Shown piece by piece: positions 31,347 to 39,700 of a stretch of 44,262 nt of DNA; the first letter of the stretch is position 1; each line of letters opens with the position of its first letter. A program made the position numbers and the translations under genes. The stretch is taken from contig NZ_NEXS01000001.1 of NCBI RefSeq assembly GCF_002810445.1, positions 795,837 to 840,098 on the forward strand, given 5' to 3'. The stretch is from Advenella sp. S44 (GTDB lineage Bacteria; Pseudomonadota; Gammaproteobacteria; Burkholderiales; Burkholderiaceae_B). The notes beneath the pieces were generated by a model. The model saw only the letters and a list, made by a program, of their open reading frames with translations, had not been told where the DNA came from and ran no database searches.

Positions 31347-32741
31347 ATGCGTCATGCGTTAGAACTTCGAACCGGCCAGCAGTTGGTGCTGACCCCGCAA
31401 CTGCAACAATCCTTGCGCTTGTTACAGTGTTCTGCGCTGGATCTCCAGGCAGAACTGGCACAGGTGCTGCAGGACAACCCCATGCTTGAACTTGTCGATA
31501 ATAACCAAATATCGGAAGATAGTACAAATACAAGCGAAAACGATGCCGAGCTTTTACAACAGGACTGGGCTTCCCAAACCGGGCAGAAGTCGCGCGATGA
31601 CGAATATTTCCAGCCCGAAGCCGCCGTCGGCTTGTCGCTTTCCGAGTATCTGCGAGAGCAGTTGCGATTGACTCATGCTTCCGAACGCGATGTCAGCCTG
31701 GCCGAATATCTGATTGAAGAACTGGACGACAACGGCTACCTGACGTCCAGCTTGCAAGAGATAGCGGCATTGTTTTCGGAAGAGGCCAATGTTACCGAAG
31801 ACGAGCTGGCCGTCGCACTGCGGCTTTTGCAGTCCTGTGATCCGGCCGGCGTGGGGGCGCGCACCCTGTCCGAGTGTCTGCTGTTGCAGCTGAATGTATC
31901 GACGCTGGCCGACCCGCCCACCCCAGAGGTGCTGGCCTGTGCCCGCCTGATTTGCGAACATGGTCTGGAGGCCCTGGGACGCGCCGATATGGCGCAATTG
32001 CGATCCGTCACTGGCGCCGATATTGACCGGATCCGCCAGGCCCATGCGTTGATCCGCCAGCTGGATCCCAGGCCCGGCAAACAGTTCAGTACGCCCACGG
32101 CCGATTATGCGGTGCCCGATGTGTTGGTGCGCAAAATCAATGGCGAATGGGTTCTGGCCATTAATCAGGCAGTCATGCCCTCGTTGCGTATCAGTGAGGG
32201 GTATGAAACGATGATTCGTCGCCTGGGCAAAGACGCCGGATCCGGCATGAGCGAACAACTGGTGGCTGCCAAGGGATTTATCCGTCAGGTCAGTCAGCGC
32301 TTTACAACGATCCTGGACGTCTCGCGGGCCATTATGGACAAGCAGCGCGATTTTCTTGAGTACGGAATGGCGCGTCTGCAGCCGCTCACCTTGCGTGATG
32401 TCGCCGACGCCGTGGGTATGCACGAATCGACAATTTCCAGGGCGACAACGCAAAAATTCATTGCGACCCCCCACGGGGTGTTTGAATTGAAACGTTTTTT
32501 CGGTTCCGGGGTGGCGACCGATAGCGGCGCAAATGCTTCCGCAACGGCGGTGCAGATTCGCATCCGCAATTACATCCAGGCCGAACCTGAGGGCAAACCT
32601 CTGTCTGACAGCCGCCTTACTGATATGCTGGCGCAGGAGGGCATTACAATCGCGCGGCGTACAGTGGCCAAGTATCGCGAAGTCCTGGGTATTCCGTCTG
32701 CATCCCTGCGCAAGGCCCGGGCCAGCCTTAACCAGGAGTAG
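31347..32741 (+). CDS. rpoN: RNA polymerase sigma-54 factor
   Basis: A 464-residue sigma-54. Region I at the N-terminus (LRTGQQLVLTPQLQQSLRLL, then QAELAQVLQDNPMLE) receives activator signals; an acidic region II follows (about 50-100); the core-binding domain covers about 110-260; the helix-turn-helix TLRDVADAVGMHESTISRAT is near 352-371; and the RpoN box ARRTVAKYRE is near the C-terminus. The ATG at 31347 matches the usual family start; the upstream extension of the frame is not family-like. In most proteobacteria rpoN lies with lptB, hpf and ptsN; here its neighbours are a divergent membrane protein and bfd. It may be a relocated or second copy. Confidence 0.93.
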   Translation: MRHALELRTGQQLVLTPQLQQSLRLLQCSALDLQAELAQVLQDNPMLELVDNNQISEDSTNTSENDAELLQQDWASQTGQKSRDDEYFQPEAAVGLSLSEYLREQLRLTHASERDVSLAEYLIEELDDNGYLTSSLQEIAALFSEEANVTEDELAVALRLLQSCDPAGVGARTLSECLLLQLNVSTLADPPTPEVLACARLICEHGLEALGRADMAQLRSVTGADIDRIRQAHALIRQLDPRPGKQFSTPTADYAVPDVLVRKINGEWVLAINQAVMPSLRISEGYETMIRRLGKDAGSGMSEQLVAAKGFIRQVSQRFTTILDVSRAIMDKQRDFLEYGMARLQPLTLRDVADAVGMHESTISRATTQKFIATPHGVFELKRFFGSGVATDSGANASATAVQIRIRNYIQAEPEGKPLSDSRLTDMLAQEGITIARRTVAKYREVLGIPSASLRKARASLNQE

Positions 32742-32917
32742 CGTCAGCCTTGCGGCCACGCTGCGGGCGCGCAATGGCGTTTGGTTGCTATGCTTGCCAG
32801 AAGCACCGGTCGTCGCACACGGCCGTTGACATAGTGTGGCCGATCACGACCAAAGAACGCCGGTAACATACCGAAAGAAAATAGATAGTTGGCTTTTTGC
32901 AAAACAAAGCTAGGCAC

Positions 32918-32946
32918 TTGCAAGTTTTTTTGCGTTAGATGATAAT
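32918..32946 (+). promoter_or_regulatory. Probable bfd promoter, possibly Fur-controlled, predicting a leaderless message
   Basis: TTGCAA (32918-32923), a 17-base spacer and GATAAT (32941-32946). The expected transcript start (about 32953) lies next to the bfd ATG at 32954 and there is no ribosome site. The segment 32935-32953 matches the 19-base Fur consensus at about 11 positions, centred on GATAAT, so iron repression is possible but weakly supported. Confidence 0.45.
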
Positions 32947-32953
32947 ACCTCTC

Positions 32954-33220
32954 ATGTATATTTGCATTTGTAATGCCGTCACCGAAGACGCCGTTGTTCG
33001 CGCCATAGCCCAGGGTGCCAGCACGTTGAGTGACCTGCAGGATGAATTGGGTGTCGCCACCAATTGTGGGTGCTGCGCACAAATGGCTTGTAGCTATTTG
33101 GAGCGCGCATCGTGCACGGGCGCGCCTGTCGTCCACGACGGCGTCAATGACCATTGCGGCAAGGAAAAATGCGATGTGCTGGCCACAGAGTCTGTGGTGC
33201 TCTGGCGCTCGGCGGCCTGA
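32954..33220 (+). CDS. bfd: Bacterioferritin-associated ferredoxin
   Basis: An 88-residue [2Fe-2S] protein that docks on bacterioferritin and reduces the stored iron core for release. Cys4 and Cys6 (YICICNAVTE) and Cys38 and Cys41 (NCGCCAQMAC) match the cluster ligands of characterised Bfd; Cys40 and Cys46 are extra. The C-terminal tail after residue 55 is longer than usual for the family. The ATG at 32954 is preferred by homology over the in-frame ATG at 32939. It is followed by a strong terminator and, 619 bases downstream, by bfr. Confidence 0.9.
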   Translation: MYICICNAVTEDAVVRAIAQGASTLSDLQDELGVATNCGCCAQMACSYLERASCTGAPVVHDGVNDHCGKEKCDVLATESVVLWRSAA

Positions 33221-33245
33221 CTCCTCGGGCTTTTTCAAGACACCT

Positions 33246-33268
33246 GACGGCGCCGCCGTCTTTTTTTT
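33246..33268 (+). terminator. Rho-independent terminator of bfd
   Basis: GACGGC (33246-33251), loop GCC, GCCGTC (33255-33260), then eight T residues (33261-33268). It begins 25 bases after the bfd stop codon. Confidence 0.9.
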
Positions 33269-33379
33269 CGCTTCGCCGTTGTTGCGGCAATCTGCGGTTT
33301 CCCGTCTCACCCACGACACATTAATGCCACGTCCACGGCATTTTCATGCCTCATACTCATCATCATTTTTTCGTCAGTT

Positions 33380-33653
33380 TCGCGATACCTCCAACGCACT
33401 TACACAGTACTTTCACGGCATTGCACGACATTTCCAAGGGGTTTTTACATCACTTTGGCGACACGTTGACGTAACTGTGACGCGATTTTGACGTGATTTT
33501 CACGAAACCTCCATAGGACTTCCTTGGAACGTTGACGGCACCTTGACCGGGCTTTCTCCAGACTTTCGTGAGACGTTCACCGGACTTTGACGGATCTGTA
33601 GGCCCGTTTCAACCCATTTTTTTGGCCATTTCACGTCCGTTTCATCATGCGTT
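33380..33653. repeat. Degenerate 11-bp tandem array between bfd and bfr
   Basis: About 25 related units with consensus near T(G/C)ACGGNACTT. From 33456 to 33609 the register is exact for 14 units of 11 bases with no insertion or deletion: for instance TGACGTAACTG, TGACGCGATTT, TGACGTGATTT, TCACGAAACCT start at 33467, 33478, 33489 and 33500, and TGACGGCACCT, TGACCGGGCTT at 33533 and 33544. Flanking units (33380-33455 and 33610-33653) are more diverged and include units of 10 and 12 bases. Units tend to end in CTT or TTT, giving short T-tracts spaced about one helical turn apart. The minus-strand translation shows an 11-residue rhythm (SPVNV, SPVKV, SPMEV), a by-product of 3 x 11 bases, not a gene. 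The rest of 33221-33839 holds no gene. Confidence 0.8.
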
Positions 33654-33753
33654 GACCGCCGCTGATTGCTGAACAAAAACGCTTTCATTTCCATTCTCAT
33701 TTACCACCTGCAAGGCTTTTGCGGCAAACCGGAGTAAAGCGCGTGTCTTCCCT

Positions 33754-33759
33754 TATAAT
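33754..33759 (+). promoter_or_regulatory. Probable -10 element of bfr
   Basis: Consensus TATAAT at 33754-33759, giving a leader of about 75 bases before the bfr ATG at 33840. No good -35 was found at the right distance. The 11-bp array ends about 100 bases upstream. Confidence 0.4.
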
Positions 33760-33839
33760 TTCTCTTATTGCACCACCGGGCTGCTTTCGCAGCCAATCAG
33801 CCGCTACTGACGGTGCCTCTCACAGCAAAGGAAACTATC

Positions 33840-34316
33840 ATGAAAGGCGACAAGGACGTTCTCAGATTGCTAAATAAGCAACTGACTAATGAATTGACTT
33901 CAATTAACCAGTATTTTCTGCATGCCCGCATGGCCAAGAACTGGGGATTGAATCGCTACAATAAAAGCGAATACCATATTTCCATCAAGAAAATGAAAAA
34001 TGCCGATGCCATCATCGAGCGCATTTTCCTGCTTGAGGGCCTGCCGAATCTGCAGGATCTGCACAAGCTGCATATTGGTGAAAACGTGCCGGAAATTCTC
34101 AAGTGCGATCTGAAGATCGAGATTGACAATCACCGCACACTGACCGAAGCAATCGCGCACTGTGAAAGCGTGCGTGACTATGTCACGCGCGACCTGCTCC
34201 AGGAAAACCTGGAAGACGTCGAAGAACAGATCGACTGGCTGGAGACCAATATTGAACTGATCGGCAAAATCGGCCTGGAGAACTATCTGCAAAGCCAGAT
34301 AGGAGACGATGACTGA
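33840..34316 (+). CDS. bfr: Bacterioferritin, haem-binding type with a degenerate ferroxidase centre
   Basis: A 158-residue ferritin-fold subunit, the same length as E. coli Bfr and alignable to it without gaps. Met52 in IKKMKNAD, the haem ligand, is present, as are Glu18, Tyr25 and Glu94. However, four of the six residues that bind the di-iron ferroxidase centre are replaced: Glu51 is Lys, His54 is Asn, Glu127 is Val and His130 is Gln (VEEQIDWLE). Such a subunit should bind haem but not oxidise iron itself, and in other bacteria works in mixed shells with a ferroxidase-active partner; no partner gene is in this window. AAAGGA-type ribosome site (CAAAGGAAACTATC) precedes the ATG. A terminator follows. 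Confidence 0.92.
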   Translation: MKGDKDVLRLLNKQLTNELTSINQYFLHARMAKNWGLNRYNKSEYHISIKKMKNADAIIERIFLLEGLPNLQDLHKLHIGENVPEILKCDLKIEIDNHRTLTEAIAHCESVRDYVTRDLLQENLEDVEEQIDWLETNIELIGKIGLENYLQSQIGDDD

Positions 34317-34325
34317 TTGCAGTAA

Positions 34326-34353
34326 CAAAGGGGCCGGAAAGGCCCTTTTGTTT
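34326..34353 (+). terminator. Rho-independent terminator of bfr
   Basis: CAAAGGGGCC (34326-34335) pairs with GGCCCTTTTG (34341-34350), a 10-bp stem with one G-U pair and loop GGAAA, followed by TTT. Confidence 0.85.
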
Positions 34354-34427
34354 ATTGCGAGTTACGCATCCTATTCTGGCCAGGCGCCGTCGCTGCACGG
34401 GCACCGTCAGCTATTATTCATTATTGA

Positions 34428-34994
34428 CTAGCGTGACGGGCAGTCCGATACATTACCCCAGGCATTATTCGCGCCGCAATACTGATTGCGTACCCGCGAC
34501 AGGCAGGCTGGACGATCGAAAAAGCCCAGTGCGCGACATTCGCTCATTGCCTGACGAAAGGCCGGCTCCCAGTCGCCCGCTTGTGCAGCGCGACCTGCGT
34601 CTCGCGAGCGGCGAATAGGTTGCATGCCTTGCTCGTTGTCACCGGTATGGCCACCGTCAAGGGTGTCGGTAGCGTCGCCGACGGTAATTTCACTATTGTT
34701 TGTCGTGACGGCCTGTTCAATGGCCTGCTCGCCTTCCTCGGCATCAACCTGCCATTGCACCGGATCGGGCTGTTTGGGTACGCCCTGCGCGCCGCTCATC
34801 AGCGGCTGCTGGGGCTGCAGCTGGATCGGGCGGCCATCTGCATCCACCATGGGGTTGGGGTCAGACTCCATGACGTTAGGTACATTGGCAGAAACCGGCG
34901 CGTGCTCAATGAGCCAGTCGCCGGCCTGCAGGCCGCCCCAAGTGGCCACACCGGCCACAATGAGAAGGGACAAAAATAATAAACGCCAGGACAT
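34428..34994 (-). CDS. Hypothetical exported or membrane-anchored protein with a Cys-rich C-terminus
   Basis: Not recognised as a characterised family. The 188-residue product has one N-terminal hydrophobic segment (WRLLFLSLLIVAGVATWGGL) that could be an uncleaved anchor or signal peptide, a variable acidic middle (about 35-130), and a compact C-terminus (about 145-188) with four cysteines in CRALGFFDRPACLSRVRNQY then CGANNAWGNVSDC. I recall similar Cys/Arg tails in hypothetical exported proteins of Bordetella and Burkholderia; two disulfides are plausible. GAGG seven bases upstream favours the ATG at 34994 over the one at 35000. It follows prfC (minus strand) after 30 bases and may be in its transcript. 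Confidence 0.7.
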   Translation of the reverse strand: MSWRLLFLSLLIVAGVATWGGLQAGDWLIEHAPVSANVPNVMESDPNPMVDADGRPIQLQPQQPLMSGAQGVPKQPDPVQWQVDAEEGEQAIEQAVTTNNSEITVGDATDTLDGGHTGDNEQGMQPIRRSRDAGRAAQAGDWEPAFRQAMSECRALGFFDRPACLSRVRNQYCGANNAWGNVSDCPSR

Positions 34995-35024
34995 CTGCAT
35001 ACCTCGGTTGTAATTCGGCCAATT

Positions 35025-36641
35025 TTAGCCGTTTTCCCCAAATACTTTGCCGCCATGTTCACGCATCGCGTGAAAATTAATCTCCGGATTCAGCTCTTGC
35101 GCGACCCGCAATTGGGCCGGTGAAGTAATCAGGAACGCCAGCGCATCCACCACGTCGTACGCAATATGCGCCGCGTTGCTGTCCATGAACTTCTTGAGCG
35201 CTTTCGGGTTCTCGCTAGTGACCCATCGCGCCATGGTATAGCGTGAGGGAATCATGCGGGCATCGGCACCATATTCCGTTTTCAGGCGGTGCGCCACGAC
35301 CTCAAACTGCAACTGCCCGACCGCGCCCAGCAGTAACGCGCCGCCGGCAGCCTGGGGACGGAATACCTGAATCGCGCCTTCTTCGCCTAATTGTGTCAGG
35401 CCGGTGCGCAATTGCTTGGTGCGCAGCGGATCCTTGACTTCAACGGCCTGGAACAGCTCAGGCGCAAAAAACGGCAAGCCGGTAAACTGCAAGGTTTCGC
35501 CTTCGGTCAGGACATCGCCCAGCTGGAGTACGCCATGATTCGGAATCCCAATCACGTCGCCGGCATAGGCTTCATCAAGCAGATCGCGTCGTTGGGAAAG
35601 GAACGACACGACGTTATTGGGGCGAATTTCCTTACCGGTGCGACTCACTTTCAGTCGCATGCCGCGCTCAAAACGACCGGAACTGACGCGAACAAATGCG
35701 ACCCGGTCCCGATGCGCAGGGTCCATATTAGCCTGAACTTTGAATACGACCCCTGAAAATTTGGTTTCATCCGGTTGCACCACACGCTGCAGTGCCTGGC
35801 GCGCCCCCGGTTTGGGCGCCCATTCGACCAGTGTATCCAGCACTTCCTGCACGCCAAAGTTGTTGACGGCCGAGCCGAAAAACACAGGGGTCTGTCTGCC
35901 ACCCAGATAGGCTTCGTGCTCGAAGCCAGGCGCGGCTTCCTGAAGCAAATCGATTTCTTCTTTGGCCTTCACGAAGGCGCTGCCGAACCGGCGGCTGATT
36001 TCCGGGTTGTCCAGCCGCTCGATGATGTCCTCATCGTTATTGCGGCGTTGCTGCCCGGCGCGGAACACCCGCATGCGATTGCGGCGGATATCGAATACGC
36101 CGCCAAATGACTTGCCCATGCCAACCGGCCAGGAAAACGGCACGGCGTCCATGCCCAAATGCGATTCGATTTCGGCCAGCAGATCCAGCGGTTCCTGAAC
36201 TTCCCGGTCCATTTTGTTGATGAATGTAATAATCGGCGTGTTGCGTGCGCGACACACCTGCAGCAGGCGAATCGTTTGCGCTTCAATACCGTTGGCGGCG
36301 TCGATTACCATCAGCGCCGCATCCACCGCAGTCAATACCCGGTAGGTATCTTCAGAGAAATCCTGGTGGCCTGGCGTGTCCAGCAAATTGATAATGCAGT
36401 CGCGATATTCCATTTGCATGACCGAAGAGGCCACCGAAATTCCGCGCTGCTTTTCTATTTCCATCCAGTCGGACGATGCGTGGCGACTGGCCTTGCGTGC
36501 CTTGACGCTCCCGGCAATCTGAATCGCGCCCGCGAACAGCAGCAATTTTTCAGTGAGCGTGGTTTTCCCGGCATCGGGATGGGAAATAATCGCAAAAGTC
36601 CGGCGACGGGCGACTTCCTGCGCAATGGAAAGGTTTGACAT
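35025..36641 (-). CDS. prfC: Peptide chain release factor 3
   Basis: A 538-residue translational GTPase that removes RF1/RF2 from ribosomes after termination. G-motifs: SHPDAGKTTLTEKLL (P-loop), KQRGISVASSVMQ (switch I), DTPGHQDFSEDTYR (G3) and NKMDRE (G4). The length and the insertion VFDIRRNRMRVFR are typical of RF3 rather than EF-G. The ATG at 36641 is chosen over an upstream TTG; the ribosome site is poor. Domain II (about 310-400) and the C-terminal domain are complete. Confidence 0.95.
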   Translation of the reverse strand: MSNLSIAQEVARRRTFAIISHPDAGKTTLTEKLLLFAGAIQIAGSVKARKASRHASSDWMEIEKQRGISVASSVMQMEYRDCIINLLDTPGHQDFSEDTYRVLTAVDAALMVIDAANGIEAQTIRLLQVCRARNTPIITFINKMDREVQEPLDLLAEIESHLGMDAVPFSWPVGMGKSFGGVFDIRRNRMRVFRAGQQRRNNDEDIIERLDNPEISRRFGSAFVKAKEEIDLLQEAAPGFEHEAYLGGRQTPVFFGSAVNNFGVQEVLDTLVEWAPKPGARQALQRVVQPDETKFSGVVFKVQANMDPAHRDRVAFVRVSSGRFERGMRLKVSRTGKEIRPNNVVSFLSQRRDLLDEAYAGDVIGIPNHGVLQLGDVLTEGETLQFTGLPFFAPELFQAVEVKDPLRTKQLRTGLTQLGEEGAIQVFRPQAAGGALLLGAVGQLQFEVVAHRLKTEYGADARMIPSRYTMARWVTSENPKALKKFMDSNAAHIAYDVVDALAFLITSPAQLRVAQELNPEINFHAMREHGGKVFGENG

Positions 36642-37049
36642 TGATAGCAATAATCTGGATGGTATGCAGAGGATGAGCCAGGCACATCGCTAGAGCGAGT
36701 ATGTGCGCACAGCAAACCCGACATGTTAATCGTTATTCGCGATTAATTGGGGGGTTGGCAAGGACTGCCAACGACAAAATCACATAAGTTCAGCATTTTA
36801 CCGTGTCCGACGCGGCCCATGTTGGTATCGGCGTGTGGCGGTGGAGACTGGGTGGAGTATGGCATGGAGCTGGGGTCACTGGCCGTGACCATCGGGCGTG
36901 CGGAACTGGTTGCCATGGACGGAATCCATGATGGCGCCTGGAGCGCAACCGCGGCCGAAAGCGCCAAATTCTGACGCGCATATCGCTAACGCGTTGCACC
37001 GCCTGTGCTGTCGGTAAGGGCATACAATAGTCGCTGTTGACGATCATTT
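36642..37049. other. Divergent prfC/amidase intergenic region with two hairpins
   Basis: No credible gene in this 408-base gap. Two inverted repeats stand close together: TTAATCG-TTATTCG-CGATTAA (36726-36746) and GTTGGCA-AGGAC-TGCCAAC (36754-36772). Neither is followed by a T-run, so they are candidate operators or mRNA hairpins rather than terminators. Small open frames on both strands at about 36743-36974 look like chance. Confidence 0.5.
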
Positions 37050-38495
37050 ATGGCGGCCATAGCAATGACAATCCTTCATACCCTTTCTGCGACCGAACTG
37101 ATGGCGCTGATTCACGCCAGGAAAATTTCGCCGGTGGAGCTGGTCAGGACCAGCCTGGAGCGCGCCGAAGCGCTCAATCCTGCACTGAACTGTTTTATTA
37201 CGATGTGCGGCGACAAAGCCATGCAACAGGCGCACGAGGCCGAGCGGGCCATGATGGCCGGCAAACCGCTGGGGCGCCTGCATGGCATTCCGTATACTGT
37301 CAAGGATCTCGTTCATACGGCCGGCGTGCGCACGACATTCGGTACCGTGCTGTATAAGGATAACGTGCCGGTGGAAGACGCGCCGGCTGTGGCCAGGCTT
37401 AACGCCGAAGGTGCCATTTTACTGGGCAAGACAACGACACCGGAGTTTGGCTCACAGCCTTTTACACGGTCGCCGTTATTCGGGCAGACATGCAACGCCT
37501 GGGATGCCAAACGCACAAGCGGGGGCTCCAGCGGGGGTGCTGCCGTGGCCACCGCCGTTGGCATCACTCCGCTGGCCATTGCCACTGATGGCGGCGGCTC
37601 CACCCGGATCCCGGCTGCCTGTAATGGCGTCGTGGGAATCAAACAAAGCAATGGCGTCATTCCGCATAGCCAGGCCCAAGACTTGTTCGGCAACCAGACC
37701 TATGTTACTCCGACAACGCGCAACGTTGCCGATACCGGTCTGATGATGGATATCATGGCCGGAGACTACGATCTGGACCCTTGGTCTATCGGACGGCAAC
37801 CAGTCGATTACGAGAAGGCGGCGCGCCATGAGGGCGATCTGCGCGGCAAACGCATCCGATATTGTTATGCACCGCAGGGCAGGACAATATCCAGGGACGT
37901 GCAGGAAAAATTCGACGAAGCATTGCGTGTGCTTGAAGGCCTGGGCGCCGTGCTCGAACCCTTTGATGCACCGGATTTTATTGTCGAGCCCACTTGGCGC
38001 ACCATCAATCACACCGTCTGGCGTGCACGCTTTTTGCCTTTGGTGGAACAGCACGCAGACACTTTCAGTGAAACCTTCCGTCGCCAGGTTTTATCGGCAG
38101 GAGAGTTTTCCGCCATGGACTACCAGGAAGCCATGTTTACGCGCACTGTGCTATTTAAACGGCTGCAGGCGCTGTTTACTTCTGCCGACCTGCTGGTGGT
38201 CCCGACGCTGACAAGGACAGCGCTGCCGCTGGATATGGATTTGTTCGACCCGTTCGAGATGGATGGCCGCAGCTACGAGGGCATTCGCAGCCACTGGTAC
38301 CCGTGGACAATGGTGTTCAATATGACCGGGCATCCTGCCGTAACCCTGCCTTGCGGTCTGGCGCGCGACGGGTTGCCGACGGGCATTCAGTTTGTCACGC
38401 GCTGGGGCAGCGATGCGCAATTGCTTCAGTTCGCATCCGTCTTTGAGCGGGCCAGGGGCGTTGCTGATATTCCTCCTTTGGCCCGCCAGCCGTGA
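37050..38495 (+). CDS. Amidase signature family hydrolase
   Basis: A 481-residue amidase. The Ser-cisSer-Lys triad is complete: Lys85 (IPYTVKDLVHT), Ser160 in TSGGSSGGAA and nucleophile Ser184 in ATDGGGSTRIPAACNG, with the usual 24-residue spacing between the serines. Such enzymes release ammonia from amides, including aryl- and acyl-amides. It is not the GatA subunit, since gatB/gatC are absent and the C-terminal region differs. The start is uncertain between ATG at 37050 and 37065, neither with a good ribosome site. The next gene, convergent, encodes a Bug receptor, so uptake of the amide or its acid is a reasonable guess. Confidence 0.88.
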   Translation: MAAIAMTILHTLSATELMALIHARKISPVELVRTSLERAEALNPALNCFITMCGDKAMQQAHEAERAMMAGKPLGRLHGIPYTVKDLVHTAGVRTTFGTVLYKDNVPVEDAPAVARLNAEGAILLGKTTTPEFGSQPFTRSPLFGQTCNAWDAKRTSGGSSGGAAVATAVGITPLAIATDGGGSTRIPAACNGVVGIKQSNGVIPHSQAQDLFGNQTYVTPTTRNVADTGLMMDIMAGDYDLDPWSIGRQPVDYEKAARHEGDLRGKRIRYCYAPQGRTISRDVQEKFDEALRVLEGLGAVLEPFDAPDFIVEPTWRTINHTVWRARFLPLVEQHADTFSETFRRQVLSAGEFSAMDYQEAMFTRTVLFKRLQALFTSADLLVVPTLTRTALPLDMDLFDPFEMDGRSYEGIRSHWYPWTMVFNMTGHPAVTLPCGLARDGLPTGIQFVTRWGSDAQLLQFASVFERARGVADIPPLARQP

Positions 38496-38615
38496 TGTTG
38501 CGATAGCCCCGATCTGGGCGCTCATTATGGACGGTTGCGTGGATATGTGGCCTGGGTAACAGATCTGGAGATAATCAGACGCTGTCGATCCTGCTCAGCC
38601 GTGGCAAGGGTGTTT

Positions 38616-39620
38616 CTACTCCATGCTGATGCCGGTGCGTTGTACCACCGGGCGCCAGGTTTCCAGCTCTTCGCGTATCCGTTTTGAGGTTTGTGCTGCG
38701 TCCTGCGGCGATGTAATCAGGCCTCGTGTGGCAAGTTGTTGTTTCAGGTCGGCCGCACCAGCCGCTTTTATAAAGGCGGCCTCCAGGTTCTTGATTGTGT
38801 CGTCGGGCGTGCCGGCAGGCACGACGATGCCATAAAAACTGGTCGCCGCCTTAAATTCAGGAAATCCCTGTTCCGCCAGCGTGGTTACGTTGGGAAGCGC
38901 CTCGAGCTTTTGCGTACCGCTTATCCCCAGAAACTTGATTTTCCCGGCGCTATACAAAGGCATCATGCTGGCGACGGCATCCCAGCCGATCGGAACAACG
39001 CCGCTGGATACATCAACCAGCATGGGCGAGGCGCCGCGATAGGCAACCGGTTCGATTTTCGTGTTCTGGCTTTCGTTGAGGGCCAGAATGCCTAGATGCC
39101 CTGAGCTGCCGAGTGTCGCGACGCCTAGGCTGGCGCCGGCTTTCGGGTTCTTTTTAGCCCACTCGACAAAACCCTTCATATCATTGAAGGGCTGGGATGC
39201 CCCCGTTACGATGGCAGTGGGAATGTTGACGAGCGTGACGACCGCGCGCAGGTCTTTTTCTATGTCGTATCCCGGATCTTTATAAGTCAGCGGAAAAATC
39301 GTCAACAGCGGCGACGGAGCCAGATAGACCGTTTTGCCATCCGGTTTTGCATTCAGTACATGTTTGAGGCCAATGCGTCCCGAGGCGCCCGGTCGGTTTT
39401 CCACAATCACAGTGCCTGCGCCATCTTTGCGTAGTTGTTCTGCGAACGTGCGCGCTGTCGTATCGGCGGCCCCGCCCGGCGCGTAACCCACCACGATGGT
39501 CATTGGATCAGGCAGTAGGTTGGCGCTGTCCTGGGCATGGGCAGGCATGCCCGCAGCCGCCACAGCGCAGCAGGCAAGCAATAGAAAAAAGCGACGGCGA
39601 ATGGGCAAGACAAAGGGCAT
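38616..39620 (-). CDS. Tripartite tricarboxylate transporter receptor, Bug family
   Basis: Periplasmic binding protein of 334 residues. The signal peptide has RRR before a hydrophobic core (FFLLLACCAVAAAGM) and likely cleavage at AHAQDS. Family marks: PMTIVVGYAPGGAADTTAR, VIVENRPGASGRIGL and ATLGSSGHLGIL. The ATG at 39620 is chosen because GGGA lies about eight bases before it; upstream in-frame ATG codons lack a ribosome site. No TctA/TctB partner is nearby. It is only distantly similar to the Bug protein at 11904, so ligands probably differ. Confidence 0.9.
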   Translation of the reverse strand: MPFVLPIRRRFFLLLACCAVAAAGMPAHAQDSANLLPDPMTIVVGYAPGGAADTTARTFAEQLRKDGAGTVIVENRPGASGRIGLKHVLNAKPDGKTVYLAPSPLLTIFPLTYKDPGYDIEKDLRAVVTLVNIPTAIVTGASQPFNDMKGFVEWAKKNPKAGASLGVATLGSSGHLGILALNESQNTKIEPVAYRGASPMLVDVSSGVVPIGWDAVASMMPLYSAGKIKFLGISGTQKLEALPNVTTLAEQGFPEFKAATSFYGIVVPAGTPDDTIKNLEAAFIKAAGAADLKQQLATRGLITSPQDAAQTSKRIREELETWRPVVQRTGISME

Positions 39621-39700
39621 TGGCTGGTTTCCCGTAAAACTGGTCATAATCAAATGAATGGATATATTAATAATACGGGAAAATCGGGTGTGATGACCCG

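Noticed and set aside
31554-32774. 406-codon minus-strand open frame
   Set aside because: Antisense to rpoN, which shows all sigma-54 regions.
33380-33653. CRISPR array
   Set aside because: Units are 11 bases, diverged and without spacers or nearby cas genes.
33500-33700. 66-codon minus-strand open frame with an 11-residue repeat
   Set aside because: The protein repeat is produced by three 11-bp DNA units per 33 bases; start and ribosome site are poor and the array continues beyond the frame in other registers.
36754-36772. Sigma-54 promoter at the GTTGGCA/TGCCAAC repeat
   Set aside because: The GG and GC elements are 10 bases apart, not the 12 required.
36743-36974. Small genes on either strand in the prfC/amidase gap
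   Set aside because: Overlapping frames on both strands with no ribosome site or recognisable sequence; likely chance.
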